In this document: one piece after another, positions 1 to 7,072 of the stretch | Layout: each line of letters starts with the position of its first letter | How positions within the stretch are numbered: position 1 is the stretch's first letter | Origin: Bryobacterales bacterium | GTDB lineage: Bacteria > Acidobacteriota > Terriglobia > Bryobacterales > Bryobacteraceae | Assembly (NCBI GenBank): GCA_003132865.1 | Contig: PKYZ01000315.1 | Span: 1 to 14,823, forward strand | Direction: 5' to 3' | DNA: 14,823 nucleotides | The notes under the pieces: model-generated | The model's database searches: none | Seen by the model: the letters and a program-made list of their open reading frames with translations, nothing else | What the model was told of the DNA's origin: nothing | Translations under genes and position numbers: made by a program

Positions 1-429
1 TCTTATTTAATCCCTGGCGGGACGATTCAAGCGGGCACCACTTATCGCATTAGGGCTTTCGGTACATGCTCTTCTACTGTGGCATCGAACACGAGCCACT
101 TCTACATCCGCTACGGCAGCGCGGACAGTTCCAGCGATACGGCTTTGTATTTCCCGACCCTAACCTCCACCACCGGAGCGAGCGCTATACCCTTCGCCGT
201 GGATATGATTGTGACTTTCCAATCCACGACAGTATCACAGGCTCAATACGCCTATTGGCAGACCGGCGCCAGTGGATTGACGAACACTGCGATGGTCATT
301 GGCAGCCCAAACCAGGTCACTGGGTTGACTACGACCGGAAACAATTACTTTCAGCTTAGCTATTATTCTTCGGCAGCTACGACGGGGGCTAACATTTACC
401 TGGCAACGATAGAGTTGGTGAAACCGTGA
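1..429 (+). CDS. C-terminal fragment of a beta-rich, phage tail-like protein
   Basis: The frame is open from the first base to a TGA at 427-429, giving about 142 residues; the true start lies outside the window. The protein is rich in Thr, Ser, Ala and Gly. It alternates short beta-prone stretches (near TTYRIRAFGTC, FYIRYGSADSS, YFQLSYYSSAATTG) and ends [11 protein letters not shown]. From memory this layout (a GTTYRI..GTC stretch, an IRYG stretch, a closing strand ending in VKP) resembles C-terminal beta-sandwich regions of phage tail or virion-associated proteins found in prophages and environmental phages. I see no catalytic motif and no membrane segment. The next small frame starts at its stop codon (GTGA overlap), which suggests co-transcription. 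No other phage gene is visible, so the prophage link is inference only; it could be any secreted beta-sandwich protein. Confidence 0.5.
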   Translation, partial: SYLIPGGTIQAGTTYRIRAFGTCSSTVASNTSHFYIRYGSADSSSDTALYFPTLTSTTGASAIPFAVDMIVTFQSTTVSQAQYAYWQTGASGLTNTAMVIGSPNQVTGLTTTGNNYFQLSYYSSAATTGANIYLATIELVKP

Positions 430-521
430 AACAGTCAGCACCGGCATCGTTCCTTTGCCTCGCGCTGCTGTCCTGCGTTGCGCTCGCGGCCCGCGCGATG
501 GCTACCGATAACTCGCGATAA
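426..521 (+). CDS. 31-residue signal-peptide-like ORF, possibly a truncated secreted protein
   Basis: A GTG at 426 overlaps the upstream stop (GTGA), a typical translational coupling arrangement. The product begins [17 protein letters not shown], continues through VALAARA and ends MATDNSR. It is a good N-terminal export signal: positive start, hydrophobic core from about residue 8 to 22, and Ala-Arg-Ala near the end. LLSC at residues 14-17 resembles a lipobox with an unusual Leu at position -2. A TAA at 519-521 ends it. The same frame stays open after that TAA to another TAA at 642-644, reading [20 protein letters not shown] and onward. The simplest alternatives are a very small secreted peptide or lipoprotein, or the 5' part of a ~72-codon gene interrupted by a nonsense codon. 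No family is recognised. Confidence 0.35.
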   Translation: MKQSAPASFLCLALLSCVALAARAMATDNSR

Positions 522-591
522 CGTGCCGCCGCAACATTTGACGGTACAGTGTCAATGTTCCCAGGGATTGATGCCCACGCAGGCGCGCGGG

Positions 592-628
592 GCAGTGGCG
601 GAGAGGGCAGGGGAGCAGTCGCCACTGC
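592..628. repeat. Inverted repeat, 9-bp perfect arms
   Basis: GCAGTGGCG at 592-600 and CGCCACTGC at 620-628 are exact reverse complements separated by 19 bases. The hairpin lies between the signal-peptide-like frame and padR. No T-run follows, so an ordinary intrinsic terminator is not indicated. It could end the upstream transcript or be part of a dispersed palindromic repeat. Confidence 0.5.
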
Positions 629-666
629 TCAGGAAACAAGCTAACCAAATCGATACCATGATCGTC

Positions 667-682
667 TACAATTGTGCACAAT
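667..682 (+). promoter_or_regulatory. Candidate padR promoter -10 with palindromic operator
   Basis: ATTGTGCACAAT at 671-682 is a perfect 12-bp palindrome ending 8 bases before the padR start codon. TACAAT at 667-672, one mismatch from the consensus -10 hexamer, overlaps its left arm. No good -35 hexamer is visible. PadR regulators commonly bind dyad-symmetric sites in their own promoters, so this is the obvious candidate autoregulatory operator. The assignment is inferred from position and symmetry only. Confidence 0.4.
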
Positions 683-690
683 CGAGGCAT

Positions 691-1019
691 ATGGCCAAAC
701 CCACCGATCTGGTCCAAGGGACCCTGGACCTGCTGATCCTTAAGACGATCTCGCTCGAACCCAAGCACGGCTGGGCGATCGCCAAGCGCATCCAGCAGGT
801 TTCACGAGAGGCCCTCCAGGTGCAGCAGGGTTCGCTCTACCCGGCCCTGCACCGCTTGGAGCAGCAGGGCTGATCAAAGCTGAGCGGCGGTCAACCGAGA
901 CTGGCCGAATGGCGAAGTTCTACTCCCTCACCGGCGCCGGGCGCGCCCAAATGAAGAAGGAACTGGCAACCTGGAGCCGGCTCTCGGCCGCGATCAACCT
1001 GGTGGTGCAAGAGGTTTAA
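691..1019 (+). pseudogene. PadR-family regulator of the ADOP-associated type, frameshifted
   Basis: PadR proteins are dimeric winged-helix DNA-binding regulators; the acidobacterial subfamily (TIGR03433) is usually next to an ADOP permease. The ATG at 691 gives [20 protein letters not shown], the classic start of this subfamily, and the winged-helix region follows ([13 protein letters not shown], then [16 protein letters not shown]). A TGA at 871-873 stops the frame after 60 residues. Adding one G there (GGCTGATC to GGCTGGATC) restores Trp and continues as IKAERRSTETGRMAKFYSLT through LATWSRLSAAINLVVQEV to TAA at 1017-1019, about 109 residues and normal for the family. As read, the second wing and dimerisation helix are lost, so the protein should not work. 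The gene ends one base before ADOP-1, whose AAGAGG Shine-Dalgarno-like sequence (1008-1013) lies inside it. A genuine deletion and a one-base sequence error are both possible. Confidence 0.9.
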
Positions 1020-1020
1020 G

Positions 1021-3678
1021 GTGCGAGCCCTCCGCAAAGTCCGTCTCCGACTCCGCTCACTGTTCCACCGCAGCGCCGTGGAATGCGAGCTTGACGCCGG
1101 ACTTCGCTTTCATATCGAACGGCAGATCGAAGAGAACCTGGTCTCCGGCATGGCGCCCGGCGAAGCCTGTAGGGCTGCGTTGCGAGCGGTCGGAGGCCTT
1201 ACCCAGTATCAGGAGGAATGTCGAGACATGCGCCGTGTAAAACTTATCGAGAATTTCGTGCAGGACCTGCGTTTCGGTCTCCGCACCCAACGCCAGGCTC
1301 GGGCCTTTACGGCGGTCGCCATTCTCACCCTGGCCCTGGGGATCGGAGCGAACACGGCTATCTTTTCGGTGGTGCGCGCCGCCTTGCTCCGCCCGTTGCC
1401 GTATGCCCAACCGGACCGCCTCATCACCGTCGGCGAAGTGCGAGGCGAGGAAGAATTGTCCCAGGCGCTAAGCCCGGAGTCCTGGAACGCCTCTTACCCG
1501 GATTACCTCGACTGGCGGAAACAGTCGAAGGCCTTTGAATCGCTGGCCGGTTTCACAGGCGATGGTTTCACCTTGCGCGGCGCTGGTGAACCGGAAACCG
1601 TCAGCGCCGTCCAGGCCACCACCAATTTTTCCTCCACGCTGGGCGTCAAACCGTTCCTCGGACGCGATTTCCGGGCCGGCGAAGACGTCGCGGCCGGTCC
1701 CCTTGCCGCCATCCTCACGCATAGTTACTGGAGAAGCCGGTTCGGCGGAGATCCGCGGGTCGTCGGCCGCTCCATCCAACTGGACTCCAATAACGTCACT
1801 ATCGTCGGTGTTCTTCCGGCGGGGTTTGAATTCGCGCCGCGAGGGAACGCTCAGCTCTGGGTACCCCTGCATATCACTAGAGATCTGGTCACCAGGCGCA
1901 GCCTGCGCTGGCTGAGCGTCATCGGACGGTTGGCCCGCGGCGCAACTCCCGCGCAAGCCCGGGCGGAGATGAACCTGATCACTGCGCGGCTGGCCGCCGC
2001 GTACCCTGCCCAGAACGGCGCGGTCCGCATGGCCACGGCTCCGCTGCGCGATCGCATCGTCGGACAGATCGGGCCCCTGCTTCTGGTGCTTTTCGGCGCT
2101 GTGGCATTTGTGCTGCTGATTGCCTGCGCCAATGTCGCGAATCTACTGATGGCTCGCGCGACGCGCCGCAGGAAGGAATTCGCCGTGCGCATCGCCCTGG
2201 GTGCGGGCCGCGGCCGGTTAGCTTCGCAACTCCTGGCCGAAAGCCTGATCATCGCGTCTGGCGGCGCCGCGCTGGGTCTGTCGATCGCGCAGTTCGGAAC
2301 GCGGCTGCTCATCGCCGCGATACCACAGGCGGTGCTCGATTCGATGCCATTCCTCCGCGACGCCCACGCGGATCCCATGGTGCTGGCCTTTCTGTTCGCC
2401 ACCATGATCTTGACCGGAGTTGCATTCGGCCTGGCGCCCGCCTTCGAGGTCTTCAACCGCCATGTGGGAACGACGCTCAAGGACGAAAGCCGGGGGACCT
2501 CGGGGGGAGTTCGCACGCGGCTGCGCCATGCGCTCGTGATCGCGGAAATCGCCTTCTCGCTCGTGCTCCTGGTGGGCGCCGGCTTGATGCTGAAGAGCCT
2601 CACGGCGCTCCTCGACCACAATCCCGGCTTCGACACTCGTCGGCTGCTCACGTTCTCGGTATTTCTGCCGCCGGTTCGCTATCCCAAGGATCCCGACATC
2701 GTCCGCTTCGACCGGGATTTCATGGATCGCATGCGCGTCCTGCCGGGCTTCGTGGGAGTCGCTTCCACCAGCGTGGTTCCGCTCACGGGCGGCGGCAATA
2801 CGATCCGTTTCGCGATTGAAGGCCATCCCACGGCCACGGGACAGGAGAACGAATGCGATATCCGCGATGTTTCCGCCGGATACTTTTCCATGATGGGAAT
2901 TCCACTGGTGGCGGGCCGCTTCTTTAACGATGCCGACGATACCCCGGCCGGGCCCATGCGCGTCATCGTCAACCAGGCCTGGGTGAAACGAAATCTTCCG
3001 GGTGAGGATCCCATCGGAAAACGCATTAAATTCACATATTCACCCACGGAACCCTACCGCCAAATGGCCGGCGTGGTGGGGGATATCGCGGAAGCCGGTC
3101 TGGACAGCGCCGGTGAACCCATGCTTTTCGCGCCGTTCCGCCAGGACGCAGGCCGGTTTATCACTTACATGGTGCGCACGGCGGGAGATCCAGGCCGCGC
3201 GATCGGCGCCGCCCGCGCCGCCTTACGGAATGCCGATCCAGAACTGATTACGATCCTTCCCATTACCATGGACCAGATCATCGCTCAGTCGCCCTCCGTG
3301 TTTCTCCGCCGCTACCCGTCCTTTCTGATCGGAAGCTTCGCCGGGCTGGCGCTGATTCTGGCGATGGTCGGGCTGTATGGCCTGATTTCTTATTCGGTTT
3401 CGCAGCGCACACGCGAGTTAGGCATTCGGATGGCTCTGGGCGCGCAACCGGGCGACGTGGTGCGCCTGGTGTTAGGGGAGGGAGCGCGCCTGATCACCAT
3501 TGGCGTCGGAGTTGGCGTGTTCGCGGCGCTGACGCTGACACAACTCATGCGCAGCCTGCTTTTTGGCGTCAGCGCCGTAGACCCCCTGACTTTCGCCGGC
3601 GTCGCTCTCCTCCTGACGCTGGGGCCACTGCGGCGTGTTACATTCCCGCCAGACGCGCCATGCGCACGGATCCCATAA
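1021..3678 (+). CDS. ADOP-1: orphan MacB/FtsX-type permease, C-terminus frameshifted
   Basis: ADOP proteins (TIGR03434) are inner-membrane permeases with two FtsX/MacB-type permease domains plus periplasmic MacB core domains; their transported substrate is unknown. The GTG start is chosen because AAGAGG lies 7 bases upstream and the product opens with the ~80-residue soluble prefix domain seen in many ADOPs (ELDAGLRFHIERQIEENL to EECRDMR). A first helix holds TLALGIGANTAIFSVV at about 102-118. A periplasmic domain follows, then helices near 350-377, 402-425, 452-475 and 502-525, a second periplasmic domain, and helices near 768-792 and 822-845. Near 3621-3623 one base appears missing: the frame now ends RRVTFPPDAPCARIP. 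Restoring a base gives a family-type end (CYIPARRAMRTDPIIALRYE) with TAG at 3696-3698. The last helix is therefore disrupted. No ATPase or adaptor gene is adjacent. Confidence 0.9.
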   Translation: MRALRKVRLRLRSLFHRSAVECELDAGLRFHIERQIEENLVSGMAPGEACRAALRAVGGLTQYQEECRDMRRVKLIENFVQDLRFGLRTQRQARAFTAVAILTLALGIGANTAIFSVVRAALLRPLPYAQPDRLITVGEVRGEEELSQALSPESWNASYPDYLDWRKQSKAFESLAGFTGDGFTLRGAGEPETVSAVQATTNFSSTLGVKPFLGRDFRAGEDVAAGPLAAILTHSYWRSRFGGDPRVVGRSIQLDSNNVTIVGVLPAGFEFAPRGNAQLWVPLHITRDLVTRRSLRWLSVIGRLARGATPAQARAEMNLITARLAAAYPAQNGAVRMATAPLRDRIVGQIGPLLLVLFGAVAFVLLIACANVANLLMARATRRRKEFAVRIALGAGRGRLASQLLAESLIIASGGAALGLSIAQFGTRLLIAAIPQAVLDSMPFLRDAHADPMVLAFLFATMILTGVAFGLAPAFEVFNRHVGTTLKDESRGTSGGVRTRLRHALVIAEIAFSLVLLVGAGLMLKSLTALLDHNPGFDTRRLLTFSVFLPPVRYPKDPDIVRFDRDFMDRMRVLPGFVGVASTSVVPLTGGGNTIRFAIEGHPTATGQENECDIRDVSAGYFSMMGIPLVAGRFFNDADDTPAGPMRVIVNQAWVKRNLPGEDPIGKRIKFTYSPTEPYRQMAGVVGDIAEAGLDSAGEPMLFAPFRQDAGRFITYMVRTAGDPGRAIGAARAALRNADPELITILPITMDQIIAQSPSVFLRRYPSFLIGSFAGLALILAMVGLYGLISYSVSQRTRELGIRMALGAQPGDVVRLVLGEGARLITIGVGVGVFAALTLTQLMRSLLFGVSAVDPLTFAGVALLLTLGPLRRVTFPPDAPCARIP

Positions 3679-3702
3679 TTGCTTTGCGCTATGAGTAGCT
3701 CA

Positions 3703-3717
3703 TGGTCCTTCGGACCA
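3703..3717 (+). terminator. Hairpin just after the restored ADOP-1 stop
   Basis: TGGTCC-TTC-GGACCA forms a perfect 6-bp stem with a 3-base loop. It begins 5 bases after the TAG that would end ADOP-1 if its frameshift were repaired. The position suits a transcript end. No U-tract follows, so intrinsic termination is uncertain. Confidence 0.35.
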
Positions 3718-3948
3718 CAACGAAGGATGAAAGTGTGTGTCGGTGCGACCACAGTTTAACCGATATCACCGCGCGGACATTCAGGCTGCGCGATAGCTAG
3801 CGATATTAGTAATTAAGGGCCGTGGTAGAAAGCTCGACTGTCTGACAACTCTTCGCGCCGCGTCGCAAGGAGCCGTGTCCGATGCCTCAAAAAACACGCC
3901 GTCACATCGCAACACACTCCAATACTTCGTGGCTGCGTTCGTGTAGCC

Positions 3949-3980
3949 GAGCCTTGATTGAGGTATTTTCAATTCGGCTC
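3949..3980 (-). terminator. Hairpin just after the ADOP-2 stop
   Basis: GAGCC (3949-3953) pairs with GGCTC (3976-3980) and ATTGA (3957-3961) with TCAAT (3969-3973), leaving a small internal loop and a 7-base apical loop. Read on the minus strand it starts 5 bases after the ADOP-2 stop. There is no U-tract. Together with the hairpin at 3703-3717 it could separate the two convergent permease genes. The 286 bp between the two genes hold no supported coding region. Confidence 0.3.
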
Positions 3981-3984
3981 AGTT

Positions 3985-6513
3985 TTACTCGGCCCTCAAC
4001 GCCTGCGCGGGATCAGTCGAGGCCGCGCGTTGCGCCGGAATCAGGCCGGCCACAGATGCGGCCAGGGCCAGCGTCAGAATCGATGTTACCAACACGCCGT
4101 AATCCATACCCTTAACGTCATAGAGCTGCGACGCGACGAACCGCACGCAGAGCAGCGACGCGGGAATGCCGATCAGCAGGCCCAGCGCGGTCTGGAGCAT
4201 GGCGCCGCGCATCACCATCGCGATCACCCCGCCGCGGTTTGCGCCGAGGGCCATGCGAATCCCGATCTCGCTCGACCGCCGCGCCACGCCGTAGGCCGTC
4301 ACACCGTAGAGCCCGACGGACGCGAGCAGGAGAGCGAGGGCGCCGAATAATGCCGTGAGCCGCGCCACCATCCGTTCCTCGGTAAACCGGTCTGCGATCT
4401 GCTGATCAAAGGTCTGGAAGTTCACGACCGTCAGGTACGGATTGATGGTCGCCAGTGTTCGCTGCGTGAGCGCCGCCATTTGGCTGATGGGTCTCTCGGT
4501 TTCCAGTACCATCGCACCGGCATACAGCGATTCGTCTTTCTCGATGGGACCTTTCGCGCTCGCCGGCCGCTGCATCATCGGCAAAAAGTACATGCGATGC
4601 TCTTTCCAACGCACGCTGGTATACGTCGTATCTTCCACGATGCCTACGATCTCGTAGTCTCCGGATGATTCCGGGCCCGTGCCGAAATGCCGTCCGATCG
4701 GGTTTTCGCCGTTAAACAACTTCTTGACAAACTCCTGGTTCACCACCGCCACCGAGGGGGCGGTCGACGTGTCCTTATCGCTGATCCCGCGTCCCATCAC
4801 GACGTGCGTTCCCACGGAATCGAAGTATTCGGCGTTGACCTTGACGATGGATGCGCCGACATCCATACTCGGCTGCCCCTGCACCTGTACGCCGGTGCCC
4901 CAGTTGTTGTCTTCCATCGGGGTATATAAGCTGATGCCGACCTTCTTCACCCCCGGCAGTTCATGAAATCGCTGCTCAATTGTCCGGTACAGAGCTTCCA
5001 GTTGCGTTGCCGCATAGCCCGCCGCCTGAGGGTTGATATGAGCGATATACCGGTTCCTGGCATCGAGCCGCAGGTTGGTATGCTGAATATTATTCAGGCT
5101 CTGCGAGAATAGCCCCGCTCCTGCCAGCAGCATCAGCGACATGGCCGCCTGCAGCACGACGAGTCCGCGCTGCAGTAAGGTGGCGCCCGACCCCGTCGTC
5201 CGTGTGCCGGTCCGCAGAGCATCCGCGGGCTCAGCCTGCGCGGCAATCCACGCCGGCGCCAGACCAAAGAGGATGCCGGTAAGCAGCGACAGGCCGCAGG
5301 CGAAGGCCAGCACGAGAAGCGACGGGCTCGCTTGAATGGGCAGGCGCGACGCGTCGGAGAACGCCAGCGCTAGAAGCATGCGCGTTCCAGCGTAGGCGAC
5401 GGCCAGCCCTGCTATCCCGCTCAGCCCCGCCAGCAACACGCTTTCGGTCAGCAGTTGCCGGATGATCCGCCCTCTTCTCGCCCCGAGTGCGGTCCTGAGG
5501 GATAGCTCCGCCTTGCGTCCCATCCCGCGCGCCAGCAGCAGGTTCGCAATATTCGCGCACGCAATCAGCAGGACCAGGCCGGATATGATCATCAGGAGCC
5601 GCAGATTGGAAGCATATGCTTCTTGCAATGCCTGGATGCCGGAGCCACCCGGTGTCAGCACCACATGGACTTTCGCCAGCAGAGTCTTGCCTTTGCCGGA
5701 GGAAAAAGTCTGGGTTCCTGCAAACGAGTGCTTCACCAGCGCGCTCAGCTTTTCGCGCAGGGCCGTCATGGACACACCGGGTTTCACGCGTCCGACCAGA
5801 TACAGCCATCTTGCATTGGGATCATGCACGTAGGGAGCATTCGCCAGTACCGGCATGGCTTCGATGGGCAGAAAGAATTCCGGCGGCGTGCTCGACAAAC
5901 GGTCGCCATAGAACCCTGCCGGAGCGATTCCGACGATGGTCACCGCTTTTGTATTGACCCAGAACGTGCTGCCCACCACCGAGGCTTCGCCGGCATAGTC
6001 GCGCTGCCAGGCCCCGTAACTCATCACGGCCGTCTTGGGCGCGCCCGCAACGTCATCGGCGTCGCCCAGCAGTCGCCCTGCGTGTGCGCGCAGGCCAAAC
6101 GTTCGGAAATAGTTTCCGGACACGAACTCACCCATCACCGAACGCGCACCGGCATGGTCCCCCTCGCGCCGGGCGATGATTGGCCGGTAACCAAAGCCCG
6201 CCTGCATCGCCGCCAGTTCCTCGAATTCCGGTGCGCTTTTCTTTAAGAGCAGCCATGTTTCGGTCGGAAAGAATGTGTAATCGCCATTGTCCTGCGCGCC
6301 AGTGCTCACGCAACAGTCGTTGTTGTCTCCAATCCGCACCAGCGTCTTCGGATCGGTTACCGGCAGGTTCTTCATCAGCACTGCATTCATGAGCGTGAAA
6401 ATCGCCGCATTCGCACCGATCCCCAGCGCCAGTGTCACTATGGCCGTCGCCGTAAACCCCGGTGTCTTCCTTAACTGCCGCAGCGCAAAGCGCACATCCT
6501 GTATCAAGGTCAT
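3985..6513 (-). CDS. ADOP-2: orphan MacB/FtsX-type permease
   Basis: This 842-residue ADOP-family inner-membrane permease lacks the soluble prefix seen in ADOP-1. It starts MTLIQDVRFALRQLRKTPGF directly before the first helix (ATAIVTLALGIGANAAIF, about 22-39). The first MacB-type periplasmic domain covers roughly 50-300, with VSGNYFRTFGLRAHAGR, VMSYGAWQRDY and VTIVGIAPAGFYG. A helix with LVLLIACANIANLLLARG (313-330) is followed by the cytoplasmic RKAELSLRTALGARRGRI segment and further helices near 352-375, 398-420 and 447-470. The second periplasmic domain runs about 480-710. The last helices are near 716-742, 772-792 and 806-826, and the end is RAASTDPAQALRAE, normal for the family. The ATG lies in an ATGA context, overlapping the stop of a short unsupported frame upstream, with GAGAG about 5 bases before it. 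No PadR, ATPase or adaptor gene adjoins it. It appears intact. Confidence 0.93.
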   Translation of the reverse strand: MTLIQDVRFALRQLRKTPGFTATAIVTLALGIGANAAIFTLMNAVLMKNLPVTDPKTLVRIGDNNDCCVSTGAQDNGDYTFFPTETWLLLKKSAPEFEELAAMQAGFGYRPIIARREGDHAGARSVMGEFVSGNYFRTFGLRAHAGRLLGDADDVAGAPKTAVMSYGAWQRDYAGEASVVGSTFWVNTKAVTIVGIAPAGFYGDRLSSTPPEFFLPIEAMPVLANAPYVHDPNARWLYLVGRVKPGVSMTALREKLSALVKHSFAGTQTFSSGKGKTLLAKVHVVLTPGGSGIQALQEAYASNLRLLMIISGLVLLIACANIANLLLARGMGRKAELSLRTALGARRGRIIRQLLTESVLLAGLSGIAGLAVAYAGTRMLLALAFSDASRLPIQASPSLLVLAFACGLSLLTGILFGLAPAWIAAQAEPADALRTGTRTTGSGATLLQRGLVVLQAAMSLMLLAGAGLFSQSLNNIQHTNLRLDARNRYIAHINPQAAGYAATQLEALYRTIEQRFHELPGVKKVGISLYTPMEDNNWGTGVQVQGQPSMDVGASIVKVNAEYFDSVGTHVVMGRGISDKDTSTAPSVAVVNQEFVKKLFNGENPIGRHFGTGPESSGDYEIVGIVEDTTYTSVRWKEHRMYFLPMMQRPASAKGPIEKDESLYAGAMVLETERPISQMAALTQRTLATINPYLTVVNFQTFDQQIADRFTEERMVARLTALFGALALLLASVGLYGVTAYGVARRSSEIGIRMALGANRGGVIAMVMRGAMLQTALGLLIGIPASLLCVRFVASQLYDVKGMDYGVLVTSILTLALAASVAGLIPAQRAASTDPAQALRAE

Positions 6514-7072
6514 TTCACATTTGCTCTCACGCCGAAGCGCCAGATTCAGACAGGGCTGCAGGTTGTTTTCTTGATCGCCGGGGAATGCCTCAGCGACAAC
6601 TCTTCCAAGAACGATTGATTCTCCAGTATGACGACCAAGGAAGGCTTCAGTTAGCGGGCCATAGCCATTTTTGATGAGGAAAGGCCAACTTCAATTGGCG
6701 GAAACGACCGCAGAGCCTCGAAGCCGACATCCGCCACGAGACCGAAAGGCCCGCGTCTGACCGATTGATCTCCGCATGGGCTGCAAAGAACAGGGACGTA
6801 AGGCCGGGGCGTCGAACAGGCGCGGCGGGCGCCGCTTCGGGCCGCCTGGTCGTGCCCGCGACCGCCGATCCGACAGTCCACGGCCACGACGCACAGCACG
6901 CCTACTGACCGCGCCTCGCGCAACCTGGTGCGCGCCACGCGCTGCCGCACGCAACGCGGGCGGACGCGCCGGGCGGAAGTGTGCGCGGACGAAGACCGCG
7001 GGCGACGGCGCGGACAGGTTCGGAGGGCTCAGGCAGCGGCACACTCCAATCTTACATGGCGCCCGCGCGCCT
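6514..7072. other. 559-bp gap between ADOP-2 and ADOP-3 with a GC-rich island
   Basis: I see no supported gene here. Roughly 6777-7055 is markedly richer in G+C (about 72-77% by hand count in four 60-base blocks) than adjoining genes. All its open frames on both strands are dominated by Arg, Ala, Pro and Gly, as expected from composition alone. Closer to ADOP-2 (about 6516-6690) a minus-strand frame reads GPLTEAFLGRHTGESIVLG and ends at the ATGA overlapping the ADOP-2 start, but it has no start codon after its upstream stop. It may be the remnant of an earlier upstream gene. No tRNA, hairpin-plus-T-run or clear promoter was found. Confidence 0.5.

Noticed and set aside
1851..2651. 266-codon minus-strand open frame
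   Set aside because: Antisense to ADOP-1, rich in Ser, Arg and Ala with no domain; the plus strand encodes conserved permease helices here.
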